DNA of 64,000 bases, from NCBI GenBank assembly GCA_903934875.1, contig CAIZPP010000277.1, positions 1-64,000 of the forward strand, read 5' to 3'. This DNA is from an uncultured Methylococcaceae bacterium. GTDB lineage: Bacteria > Pseudomonadota > Gammaproteobacteria > Methylococcales > Methylococcaceae. Shown one piece after another: positions 43,795 through 51,269 of the stretch (positions are counted from its first letter, which is position 1; every line of letters starts with the position of its first letter). Below the pieces are notes generated by a model that was not told the origin of the DNA, made no database searches, and saw nothing but the letters and a program-made list of their open reading frames with translations. The position numbers and the translations under genes are program-made.

Positions 43795-43916
43795 TAACAG
43801 CGTTTTTATCTTAACAAAGAACAATATAAAGGACATTCAATCAAACCATCATGTGTGTATGTGTCTTGCAAAATGATATAACCTAAAAGTAACTCTCTGA
43901 TATTAAAAACGCTGTA
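43795..43916. mobile_element. Type-A MITE upstream of gspG
   Basis: TAACAGCGTTTTTATC at the left and ATTAAAAACGCTGTA at the right, ~122 bp. The interior matches other type-A copies (TTAACAAAGAACAATATAAA, CAAACCATCATGTGTG). It ends 13 bases before the gspG start; GAGG at 43921-43924 lies between the two and serves as the ribosome-binding site. Confidence 0.85.
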
Positions 43917-43929
43917 AATCGAGGTTTTA

Positions 43930-44364
43930 ATGCGAAACAAACTGCATCTGTTAAATAAATCGCGTGGTTTCACGCTGATTGAACTACTGGTGGTGCTTGC
44001 CATTTTGGGGCTGTTGGCTGGGCTGGTGGGGCCGCAATTGATCAAGCATTTAGGCGAGTCAAAGTCCAAAGCGGCCCGTTTGCAAATCGAGGAACTGTCC
44101 TCGTCCTTGGATATGTACCGGTTGGATGTGGGCCGTTATCCGACGACGGATGAAGGGCTTAACTCGCTGATCGAAGCGCCCGTCATGGCAAAGGTCTGGA
44201 ACGGGCCTTATCTGAAAAAGAAGAAAGTCCCCTTGGACCCTTGGAACAATCCCTTCCATTATGTCGCCCCCGGCCAGCACGGCAAGTTTGATTTGTGGAC
44301 CTTGGGTGGCGACAACGCCGAGGGCGGCGATGGCGAGGATGCGGATATTGTCAGTTGGGAATAG
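43930..44364 (+). CDS. gspG: Major pseudopilin GspG
   Basis: 144 residues. Prepilin leader MRNKLHLLNKSRG cut before FTLIELLVVLAILGLLAGL, with Glu5. Family landmarks: LDMYRLDVGRYPTTDEGLNSLI, WNGPYLKKKKVPLDPWNNPF and the C-terminal calcium-loop region LGGDNAEGGDGEDADI. It builds the pseudopilus shaft. It is separated from gspH by a two-gene AAA/DUF4276 cassette beginning ~100 bp downstream. Confidence 0.95.
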   Translation: MRNKLHLLNKSRGFTLIELLVVLAILGLLAGLVGPQLIKHLGESKSKAARLQIEELSSSLDMYRLDVGRYPTTDEGLNSLIEAPVMAKVWNGPYLKKKKVPLDPWNNPFHYVAPGQHGKFDLWTLGGDNAEGGDGEDADIVSWE

Positions 44365-44464
44365 GGCAGGGTGCCTAGTTTCGTCATGGGTTTTAGTTTC
44401 CGACAACCCAGTATTCAGCATGTTGGATAATTGAACCCATACATGAGAAGTGTTCATTAAAACT

Positions 44465-45658
44465 ATGCAAATCGAGTCAATAAGACTGAAAAATTTCCGC
44501 GCATTCAAGGATATAACCTTGCGTGACATACCCCATTTTTGTGTACTTATAGGAGCCAATGGCTCTGGTAAAAGTACGCTGTTTTCAGTTTTTGGCTTTT
44601 TGCGCGATGCGATGGCTAGCAATCTGACTGCCGCTTTGGGGCGTCTGGGAGGGAGTCGCGGTTTGCAGGAAGTGCGCAGTCGCAACTCAAGCGGGCCTAT
44701 CGAAATCGAACTGAAGATTCGGGCCTCCTTGTGGCGTGGTAAAAGTACGCTCATCACCTATGAGCTGTATATTGACGAGGAGAACGGACGTCCTATTGTG
44801 TTGCGTGAAGTTCTGAAATATCGCCGCGGCAGCAAAGGCAAACCGTGGCATTTTCTCAACTTTAGCAAGGGCGAAGGGGAAGCCGTTACTAACGAACTGG
44901 ATACTGTAACTGATGAAAAAGATTTGAAACGGGAGCATCAAATACTTAAAAGCCCCGATATCCTTGCTATCAAAGGCTTGGCACAATTCCAACGCTTTCC
45001 TGCGGTTGTCGCATTAGGCAATTTAATTGAAAACTGGCATTTGTCGGATTTTCATATCAGCCGTGCACGGCCCGAACAAGAGGCTGGCTATGCCGAGCAT
45101 TTGTCACGAGAGGGTGAAAATCTTTCATTAGTGGTGGAATATCTCTACAAAAATCACCAAGCTACATTCAGAAAAATTTTAGAACGATTGAAAGCGCGCA
45201 TCCCCGGTATCACTGGGGTGGATGCAAAGACCACGGAAGAGGGGCGCGTATTGTTGAAGTTTCAGGACGGAGCGTTTGAAGACCCATTTCTTGCTCGGTA
45301 TGTTTCTGATGGCACCATTAAGATGTTGGCATACCTAGTGTTGCTCTTTGATCCCGCTCCTCATCCGCTATTATGCGTGGAAGAACCGGAAAATCAGCTT
45401 TATCCCTCTTTACTGTGGGATTTGGCGGAGGAATTCCGCGACTATGCCATGCGGGGCGGACAAGTCTTCGTATCCAGCCATTCGCCGGATTTTTTGAATG
45501 CCGTCAAGTTGGATGAAGTGTTTTGGTTGGTAAAGGAAAATGGATATACCCAAGTTAGGCGCGCTCGCGATGATAAGCAAGTCTCAGCTTTGATAGCCGA
45601 AGGAGACCAGATGGGCTATCTTTGGAAGACGGGTTTGTTGCCGGGGGCGAATCCCTAA
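44465..45658 (+). CDS. AAA ATPase of the DUF4276-linked cassette (AAA_21)
   Basis: About 397 residues from ATG 44465; a GTG at 44450 is possible, and neither has a strong ribosome-binding site. SMC-like N-terminus (MQIESIRLKNFRAFKDITL), Walker A GANGSGKST (30-38), Walker B HPLLCVEEPENQLYPSL (~300-316) and a switch histidine in VFVSSHSPDFLN. The family couples ATP hydrolysis to a TOPRIM or nuclease partner, here the DUF4276 gene one base downstream. It is a defence-like pair placed inside the gsp operon. Confidence 0.82.
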   Translation: MQIESIRLKNFRAFKDITLRDIPHFCVLIGANGSGKSTLFSVFGFLRDAMASNLTAALGRLGGSRGLQEVRSRNSSGPIEIELKIRASLWRGKSTLITYELYIDEENGRPIVLREVLKYRRGSKGKPWHFLNFSKGEGEAVTNELDTVTDEKDLKREHQILKSPDILAIKGLAQFQRFPAVVALGNLIENWHLSDFHISRARPEQEAGYAEHLSREGENLSLVVEYLYKNHQATFRKILERLKARIPGITGVDAKTTEEGRVLLKFQDGAFEDPFLARYVSDGTIKMLAYLVLLFDPAPHPLLCVEEPENQLYPSLLWDLAEEFRDYAMRGGQVFVSSHSPDFLNAVKLDEVFWLVKENGYTQVRRARDDKQVSALIAEGDQMGYLWKTGLLPGANP

Positions 45659-45659
45659 G

Positions 45660-46226
45660 ATGAGATCACTAGTGTTTCTGCTGGAAGAGCCATCCGCCCA
45701 AGATGCGCTGGAAGGTTTTTTGCCCTATGTCCTGCCCGATGGGGTCAGCGTCAAATATCTAGTATTCGAAGGTAAACAGGACTTGGAGAAAAGGATGACT
45801 AAAATATTGCGAGCATGGCGGCAACCCAACACTCGCTTCATTGTGTTGCGAGATCAAGATAGCGGAGACTGTAAGGTCGTTAAAGAAGGGCTGTTGGCGC
45901 GTTGCAGTGAAGTGGGGCGTGAAAACGAAACCATGGTGCGCATTGCCTGCCGAGAGTTGGAAGCGTGGTTCGTCGGGGATTGGGCTTCCGTGGCTAAGGC
46001 ATTCGACAATCCTAAGTTGGCGAAATTGCAATATAAATCCATTTACCGCGATGGACCGGATAGTTTGTCCAACCCGGTAATGGAGCTTCGCAAGCATATT
46101 CCGCATTACCAAAAGCGCGACGGTGCCCGTCGCATCGGTCCCTATCTTCGCAAGGAAACCAATAGTTCGCGTAGCTTCCAGGTATTTGTTGAGGCCATTC
46201 ATCGTTTGCTGGCGGAGGAGTCGTGA
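45660..46226 (+). CDS. DUF4276 (TOPRIM-like) partner protein
   Basis: 188 residues. The order is TOPRIM-like: a first acidic residue after a beta strand (LVFLLEEPSAQDALEGFL), then FIVLRDQDSGDC with a DxD-type motif, and RIACRELEAWFVGDW, the most conserved DUF4276 stretch. AAA+DUF4276 pairs act as split OLD-type systems; nuclease activity is inferred. GGAGGAG near its end is the ribosome-binding site of gspH, whose GTG start overlaps this stop by 4 nt. Confidence 0.78.
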   Translation: MRSLVFLLEEPSAQDALEGFLPYVLPDGVSVKYLVFEGKQDLEKRMTKILRAWRQPNTRFIVLRDQDSGDCKVVKEGLLARCSEVGRENETMVRIACRELEAWFVGDWASVAKAFDNPKLAKLQYKSIYRDGPDSLSNPVMELRKHIPHYQKRDGARRIGPYLRKETNSSRSFQVFVEAIHRLLAEES

Positions 46227-46672
46227 TCCACTTCCAAGGCTTCACGCTACTAGAACTCATCCTAGTCCTAGTCGTCGCTGCCGTCACGGCCATGGTGGCG
46301 GTGCCCAACCTCCAACCGGCCATTGCCAGTATGCAATTAAAGTCGGCGACCTCCGATGTGGCCTCAGGCTTGCGGAACACCCGGGGCAAGGCACTCAGCC
46401 GGGGGCACGAAGAGGAATTCGTACTGAACGTCAACCAACATTATTACAAGGTTCCCGGACGGCACAAACCCTATTCCCTGCCACCCGATGTTAAATTGGA
46501 ACTGTTCACCGCTGATTTTTTGATGTCGGAAGGGCAAGGCAGTATCATTTTTTATCCCGATGGATCGGCTAGCGGCGGACGCGTCACACTGAAGGGGGCG
46601 GGTAAAACCCGTTTGATCGATGTCAACTGGCTGACCGGCGGGATTGTGGTCCGCGAGGAACTCAATGACTAA
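46223..46672 (+). CDS. gspH: Minor pseudopilin GspH
   Basis: 149 residues from GTG 46223, overlapping the DUF4276 stop (GTGA) with GGAGGAG just upstream. The very short leader MIHFQG is cut before FTLLELILVLVVAAVTAMVAVP. The globular part fits GspH (ASGLRNTRGKALSRG, IIFYPDGSASGGRVTL). It joins GspI, J and K at the pseudopilus tip. Translation is coupled to a defence-like gene, an odd arrangement for a secretion component. Confidence 0.9.
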   Translation: MIHFQGFTLLELILVLVVAAVTAMVAVPNLQPAIASMQLKSATSDVASGLRNTRGKALSRGHEEEFVLNVNQHYYKVPGRHKPYSLPPDVKLELFTADFLMSEGQGSIIFYPDGSASGGRVTLKGAGKTRLIDVNWLTGGIVVREELND

Positions 46673-47210
46673 GTTTATACATAGCTGCGGAGGTAAAGCG
46701 ATTTTCGATTGCCCTCACCCAGTCGCTCTCACGGGGGGCGAGGGGGTTTTGTGTCGTTTTAGCTCCGCAAGGCCCAATAAAAACTTGAAGCAAGATGGGT
46801 TTTCCTTGCTGGAAGTGCTGGTGGCTTTTTCTATACTAGCCCTTTGTTTGGGTGTGCTGCTGCGTGTTTTCAGCGGGGACGGCCGTCTGGCCGGGCTTGC
46901 GGAAGAGCACACTAGGGCTGTGGTGTTGGCCGAGTCCCTGCTGGCGGGTGCCGGGGTTGAATCCCCTTTGCAGCCCGGTCAATTCAGCGGCGTAATAGAT
47001 GACAAGTTCTCTTGGGTCATGAATGTTTCCCCGTTCGTTCCGCCCGAGGAAGCCTTGCCGGAAAACCAGCCCTTCAAACCCTATTGGGTGGACTTGACGG
47101 TGGCGTGGGGCGAAGCCAATGAACCTCGGTCATTCACACTGTCCACATTGAGGCTGGTTGGTGATAACCGCTCGGGGCCAGGTTCGGGGTTCGGATTGAC
47201 CCCAAGATGA
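46665..47210 (+). CDS. gspI: Minor pseudopilin GspI
   Basis: About 181 residues from ATG 46665, overlapping gspH by 8 nt. The prepilin site QDG/FSLLEVLVAFSILALCLGVLL comes after ~45 leader residues, far longer than the usual 6-15. The extra leader DNA contains a GC-rich palindrome (CCCTCACCC ... GGGCGAGGG, 46711-46745), which looks like a REP-type insertion carried in frame. Alternatively translation starts later, for example at a TTG near 46748. The rest fits GspI. Confidence 0.85.
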   Translation: MTKFIHSCGGKAIFDCPHPVALTGGEGVLCRFSSARPNKNLKQDGFSLLEVLVAFSILALCLGVLLRVFSGDGRLAGLAEEHTRAVVLAESLLAGAGVESPLQPGQFSGVIDDKFSWVMNVSPFVPPEEALPENQPFKPYWVDLTVAWGEANEPRSFTLSTLRLVGDNRSGPGSGFGLTPR

Positions 47211-47851
47211 TACCGGCAGCGATGCGATATAAACCTACGCAATCTGGGTTCACGCTACTGGAGGTCATCATTGCCACGGTGTTGCTGGCCGTGATCATGA
47301 CGCTGCTGTTGGGTGGTATGCGCGTAGGTGCGGACAGTTGGGAACAGGGCGAACGGCTGGCGGAGCGGGCCTCCCGGCTACTGGTGGTGGACAATTTTTT
47401 CCGCTCCCATCTAAGCGATGTCAAACCCTTGTTTGAAAGCCCCACGGATACCCGCCAGATTGGCTCACCGCCGATACTGTTATTCAGTGGCGGTTCAGAC
47501 TGGCTAGAATACGCAGGAACCTTGCCACCCCAAGTTCGTGGTGGTGTTTATAAGTTTCGGCTGCATCTGATCGAGGACGGTGAGCGCAACGATCTCAAGC
47601 TAGCCTTGCGTCCGTTTTCCACTGGAGAAAAAGGGCCAAGCGAACCGATTGAGGATGTGCTGGTGTTGGAGAACGTGAAAAGTTTACGTTTTTCCTATTT
47701 CAGAAAAAACAATGTCAGTGGCGAGTCGAAGTGGATCGAAGAGTGGAAGGAAAACTTTTTGCCGTCATTGATCCGCATTGAAGTTGCATTGCGTAACGAA
47801 CCCGAATGGCCGCCTATCGTGGTTGCCCCTAGGGCGGAGACGGGCCAATGA
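47207..47851 (+). CDS. gspJ: Minor pseudopilin GspJ
   Basis: 214 residues. ATG 47207 overlaps the gspI stop as ATGA; ATG 47222 gives a shorter leader (MRYKPTQSG). The cleavage site SG/FTLLEVIIATVLLAVIMTLLL has Glu5. The C-terminal half matches GspJ (LVLENVKSLRFSYFRK, LPSLIRIEVALRN). It forms the tip complex with GspI and GspK, and overlaps gspK by 4 nt. Confidence 0.9.
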   Translation: MIPAAMRYKPTQSGFTLLEVIIATVLLAVIMTLLLGGMRVGADSWEQGERLAERASRLLVVDNFFRSHLSDVKPLFESPTDTRQIGSPPILLFSGGSDWLEYAGTLPPQVRGGVYKFRLHLIEDGERNDLKLALRPFSTGEKGPSEPIEDVLVLENVKSLRFSYFRKNNVSGESKWIEEWKENFLPSLIRIEVALRNEPEWPPIVVAPRAETGQ

Positions 47852-48861
47852 AACAAAATCCGCCGGTCAAATATAAAATATCAAGAAAAATCACAACATT
47901 TACAGCGTTTTGGATGAACAGCAAGATGGCTTTTCGGCACCGCCAAACCGGTGTGGCGATGGTCGTGGTGCTATGGATGGTGTCCTTGCTCACCATTATG
48001 GCGGCAAGCTTTTCCCTGTCCACCCAGCGCAATACCGGGCTGGTCAATAATGCAAAAGAACGTGCGAGGGGTTTAGCCTTGGCCGATGCTGGCGTAAACT
48101 ATGCTTTAATTATGTTGAGCCTGCCTGACCCGGTTAAACGGTGGCGCAGCGACGGCACTTTTTATCAGACGGTTTTGCCGGAAGGGGAGGTGGGCATCAG
48201 TATTTTTGACGAAAGTGGCAAAATCGATATCAATTCGGCTTCGGAGCAAACCCTGCACGCTGTGCTTGGCAAATTAACCGGGAACGAAGACCTGGCTGTA
48301 TCTCTGCTGGACAAAATTATAGACTGGCGCGACAGTGACGACTTGAATCGCCTGCACGGTGCCGAGGCGAAAGATTATTTGGCGGCGGACAAGGGCTATG
48401 TACCACAGAATAAAAATTTTCAAGCCTTGGAGGAGTTGCAGATGGTGTTGGGGATGACCCCTGCTTTATATAAGAAACTGGAGCCTTTGCTGACAATCTA
48501 TACCGGACAGGACGGAATCAACCCACAAAAAGCTTCTGCCGAGGCTTTGCGTTTGTTATTTGACATGGACGAAAAGTCTGTCGCCGATTATTTGAACTTG
48601 CGCAAGACTATTTCGCCAAACATGCCCGCCCCTTCCTTGAGCGTACCCCAAGGCGGAGTGCGCCTTGTCGGCGGCGGTGACACCGCCTATACCATTTATG
48701 CGCAGTCGCGCACTGGAGAGGGTTCCGGTGCCGGACTCAAAGTCGTTGCCCGTCGGCAATTCTCGCGCAACAATGGAGCGCCGTTTGCCTTTCTTAGTTG
48801 GAAACAACAGATTCTCGGTGCGGAGCAAAATTCCACCACCACCCCTGCCAACCCTAAATAA
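47848..48861 (+). CDS. gspK: Minor pseudopilin GspK
   Basis: 337 residues. ATG 47848 overlaps the gspJ stop; ATG 47914 (MNSKMAFRHRQTG) would give a more normal leader. The site QTG/VAMVVVLWMVSLLTIMAA lacks Glu5, as usual for GspK. Landmarks: ERARGLALADAGVNYAL, FDESGKIDINSASEQTL, LLDKIIDWRDSDDLNRLHGAE. It caps the pseudopilus. The leader between the two starts contains TACAGCGTTTTGG, identical for 11 bases to the MITE terminus, raising the chance that a MITE end was absorbed. Confidence 0.9.
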   Translation: MKQNPPVKYKISRKITTFTAFWMNSKMAFRHRQTGVAMVVVLWMVSLLTIMAASFSLSTQRNTGLVNNAKERARGLALADAGVNYALIMLSLPDPVKRWRSDGTFYQTVLPEGEVGISIFDESGKIDINSASEQTLHAVLGKLTGNEDLAVSLLDKIIDWRDSDDLNRLHGAEAKDYLAADKGYVPQNKNFQALEELQMVLGMTPALYKKLEPLLTIYTGQDGINPQKASAEALRLLFDMDEKSVADYLNLRKTISPNMPAPSLSVPQGGVRLVGGGDTAYTIYAQSRTGEGSGAGLKVVARRQFSRNNGAPFAFLSWKQQILGAEQNSTTTPANPK

Positions 48862-48869
48862 ACCCACTC

Positions 48870-49970
48870 ATGCTCAAGCTGGATACACGGATCGATTTGA
48901 ATTTCGAAAAGTTTCTGCATTGGTGGGGCGGTGAATTGGCGTTTTTTGTCCCCAAACCCTTGCTTAAACTATTGGGCGGGGGAAGGGCACGCTTGGTGCT
49001 GACGCGTAAAGGGGACGTATTGAGTGCCGCTTACTCAGGTGCGGAGGGTGTCCGTGAACTGGGTTTGTGGCCGTTGGACGGTCGTGCTATAGGCAATCGC
49101 GGGCAATTGCTTGCGGAAAACCCCGAACTGGACGATGCCGAATTAATCTTTCGGCTTGGCCCTGAACAGTCGCTAGCTAGGGTATTCAAATTACCGGCCA
49201 TTGCCGAAGAAAATCTGCCACAGGTTGCCGCTTTCGAAATGGACAGGCTGACACCGTTCAATGCGAGTCAAGTCTATTTCGATGTCAAACTGCTTGAACG
49301 GCTAACTGGGACTCGGCAGATACGTGTCGAATTGGCCGTAGTGCCACGAAAGCTTTTAGACGGATTCTTGGATGAATTGATTGCTATGGGCTGGCACCCT
49401 GAGCGAGTCGATCTGGAGGCCGGCAATGATAGCCTAGGCCATAACTTGTTGCCGGAAAAATTCTGCCCGCCAAAAAGCCGTTTGCCGAAAATCTTCACCA
49501 TCGCTGCGTCGATTTTGCTATTTTCTTTGCTGCTTGCTGTTTTAGGCATGCCCATCCTGATGAACCAAAAACTGGTTGCGGAATTGCAGGCCCAAGTCAA
49601 GTCTGCGGGGAAAATAGCCAAAGAAGTCCAGGAACTGCGCGAAGATGCCGAGAAACTTAGCAATGAGAACGGTTTTCTGGCGCATAAAAAACACCATGAA
49701 CCTATCATGGTTGATATGCTGGATGAATTGACCAAGGTGATACCCGACCAAACCTCGCTCAACGGCCTACAATACAGGGAGCACAAAGTCATTATCCAGG
49801 GGCAGTCCCCGGCCGCTTCTAGCCTTATAGAGCGCATGGAAGCCTCGCCGTATTTCAAAAACACAAGTTTCGTTTCGCCGGTCACTAAGGATGTTTCCAA
49901 CGGACAAGAACGTTTTCAGATCGCCAGCGAAGTGGCCAATGGGAGGTTTTCTGAAAAGCCAACTGAATAA
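48870..49970 (+). CDS. gspL: GspL-like type II secretion protein with PilN-like region
   Basis: 366 residues. The N-terminal ~190 residues are the cytoplasmic actin-like domain that docks GspE (AKVFKLPAIAEENLPQVAAFEMDRLTPF region). A TM segment follows at ~210-232 (IFTIAASILLFSLLLAVLGMPIL), then a periplasmic coiled coil and a ferredoxin-like PilN/GspL end (LDELTKVIPDQTSLNGLQY, LIERMEASPYFKN). Starts 9 bp after gspK. Ribosome-binding site weak. Confidence 0.85.
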   Translation: MLKLDTRIDLNFEKFLHWWGGELAFFVPKPLLKLLGGGRARLVLTRKGDVLSAAYSGAEGVRELGLWPLDGRAIGNRGQLLAENPELDDAELIFRLGPEQSLARVFKLPAIAEENLPQVAAFEMDRLTPFNASQVYFDVKLLERLTGTRQIRVELAVVPRKLLDGFLDELIAMGWHPERVDLEAGNDSLGHNLLPEKFCPPKSRLPKIFTIAASILLFSLLLAVLGMPILMNQKLVAELQAQVKSAGKIAKEVQELREDAEKLSNENGFLAHKKHHEPIMVDMLDELTKVIPDQTSLNGLQYREHKVIIQGQSPAASSLIERMEASPYFKNTSFVSPVTKDVSNGQERFQIASEVANGRFSEKPTE

Positions 49971-50532
49971 ATCTAGGATTTCTGCTTTAGGCTTGCTGTT
50001 CGGCGTCATCTTGATTTTCGCTTTAGGCATATTGGGGCCACTGTTGGCAATCAATAACAGTTATCATGAGCGCCTTGATGATTTGGAGTTCAAACTGCAA
50101 AAATTGCGCAAAATAGCGGCAGAAAAAGATTACTGGCTGAAACGCCTGGAAGAGATCAAAAAACAGGGTAAAGCTGAGGGCCGCTTGATAGCAAGGGACA
50201 CTGCCGCCCTCGCCTCAGCCGATTTGCAAACGCTGATTAAGGAAGCGGTAACCCGTGCCGGTGGGGAGCTGACCAGCACCCAAGTCATTCCCGAACACAA
50301 AGAAGAGCAATTTAACCGTGTCGCAGTGAAAGTGCGTATGATTGGCGGCACTCAAGTGCTGCGGGATGTGCTTCATTCTTTTGAATCGGGCCATCCCATT
50401 TTGTTCGTAGACAACCTCAACATCCGGCCGATTCGTAATATGCAACCGATGTTGCCCGGACACAAAGCCGGTAAAGTGATGGACAAACTCAGCGTTGATT
50501 TCGACGTAATCGGCTACATTAGGGGGGGGTGA
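49939..50532 (+). CDS. gspM: Type II secretion protein GspM (PilO-like)
   Basis: About 197 residues from ATG 49939 (MGGFLKSQLNKSR), overlapping gspL; the longer frame from 49891 adds a leader unlike the family. One TM helix (ALGLLFGVILIFALGILGPLL), a coiled coil (ERLDDLEFKLQKLRKIAAEKDYW), then a ferredoxin-like periplasmic fold (LQTLIKEAVTRAGGELTSTQ). It partners GspL. Its stop overlaps the next gene's GTG/ATG start. Confidence 0.85.
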   Translation: MGGFLKSQLNKSRISALGLLFGVILIFALGILGPLLAINNSYHERLDDLEFKLQKLRKIAAEKDYWLKRLEEIKKQGKAEGRLIARDTAALASADLQTLIKEAVTRAGGELTSTQVIPEHKEEQFNRVAVKVRMIGGTQVLRDVLHSFESGHPILFVDNLNIRPIRNMQPMLPGHKAGKVMDKLSVDFDVIGYIRGG

Positions 50533-50534
50533 GC

Positions 50535-51269
50535 ATGGTCAAACGTTACCGGGATTACAGCTTGGCTCTACTATCACTTGCCGGTTCTATAGTTTTGGCG
50601 GTAATACTCCTCTCACAATGGCTACATTATCGTGGCAAACAGTCCGATCTGAAGAAACTGCTGGCCACCAAGGTGGAAGCCCACGTGGAAGCGCAAAAGC
50701 CTGAGGAGCAACATGTTGAGTTACCTGGCTTGGAGGAATACCTTGCCACCATTCAACGCCCCCTGTTTATGGAAGGGCGCAGGCCAGCCACGGAGGAGGA
50801 GGCTACACCTGATGAGCGTCCGGTGGAAAAGAAGCCGCTGACGGCCAAGCTGATGGGCATTGTTTTTGCGCCCAAGGAAACCTTGGGGTTGTTCGTTGAT
50901 GCGCAGGGAAAATACAAGCGTCTTCGCATCAATGATTCTATTGGTGGCTGGAAAGTTACTGGGATGGAAGCGGATAAGGCCATCATGGAACAGGACGGTA
51001 GCCGTGAAGAACTAAAGCTCGCCAAACCCAAGTTGAAAAAACCTCCCGGGCAGCCGAAAGCTGGCGGCCCTATGCCCATAGGCCAAGCTATGCCTGGACA
51101 ACCGTTCCCCGGCCAAGCCATGCCCGGCCAACCCATGCCCGGCCAGCAGGCACCTCCCTTCGGTGCGATGAATCCCAATAACCCTGAAGAACCCATTGAT
51201 CCAGCACAACCGAATGAACCCGTCGATGAAACTGCCATCCCACCGGAACTACCCCCGAATGCGCAATGA
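50535..51269 (+). CDS. GspC/GspN-like type II secretion protein
   Basis: About 244 residues from ATG 50535; GTG 50529 overlaps the gspM stop. One TM helix (SLALLSLAGSIVLAVILLSQWL) and a periplasmic homology-region-like domain (about 100-165: LTAKLMGIVFAPKETLGLFV, GGWKVTGMEADKAIM) as in GspC, which contacts the GspD secretin. The C-terminal third is Pro/Gly/Met-rich with repeated MPGQP units and an acidic end. There is no PDZ domain. It stands where GspC/N is expected, directly before gspD. Confidence 0.72.
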   Translation: MVKRYRDYSLALLSLAGSIVLAVILLSQWLHYRGKQSDLKKLLATKVEAHVEAQKPEEQHVELPGLEEYLATIQRPLFMEGRRPATEEEATPDERPVEKKPLTAKLMGIVFAPKETLGLFVDAQGKYKRLRINDSIGGWKVTGMEADKAIMEQDGSREELKLAKPKLKKPPGQPKAGGPMPIGQAMPGQPFPGQAMPGQPMPGQQAPPFGAMNPNNPEEPIDPAQPNEPVDETAIPPELPPNAQ

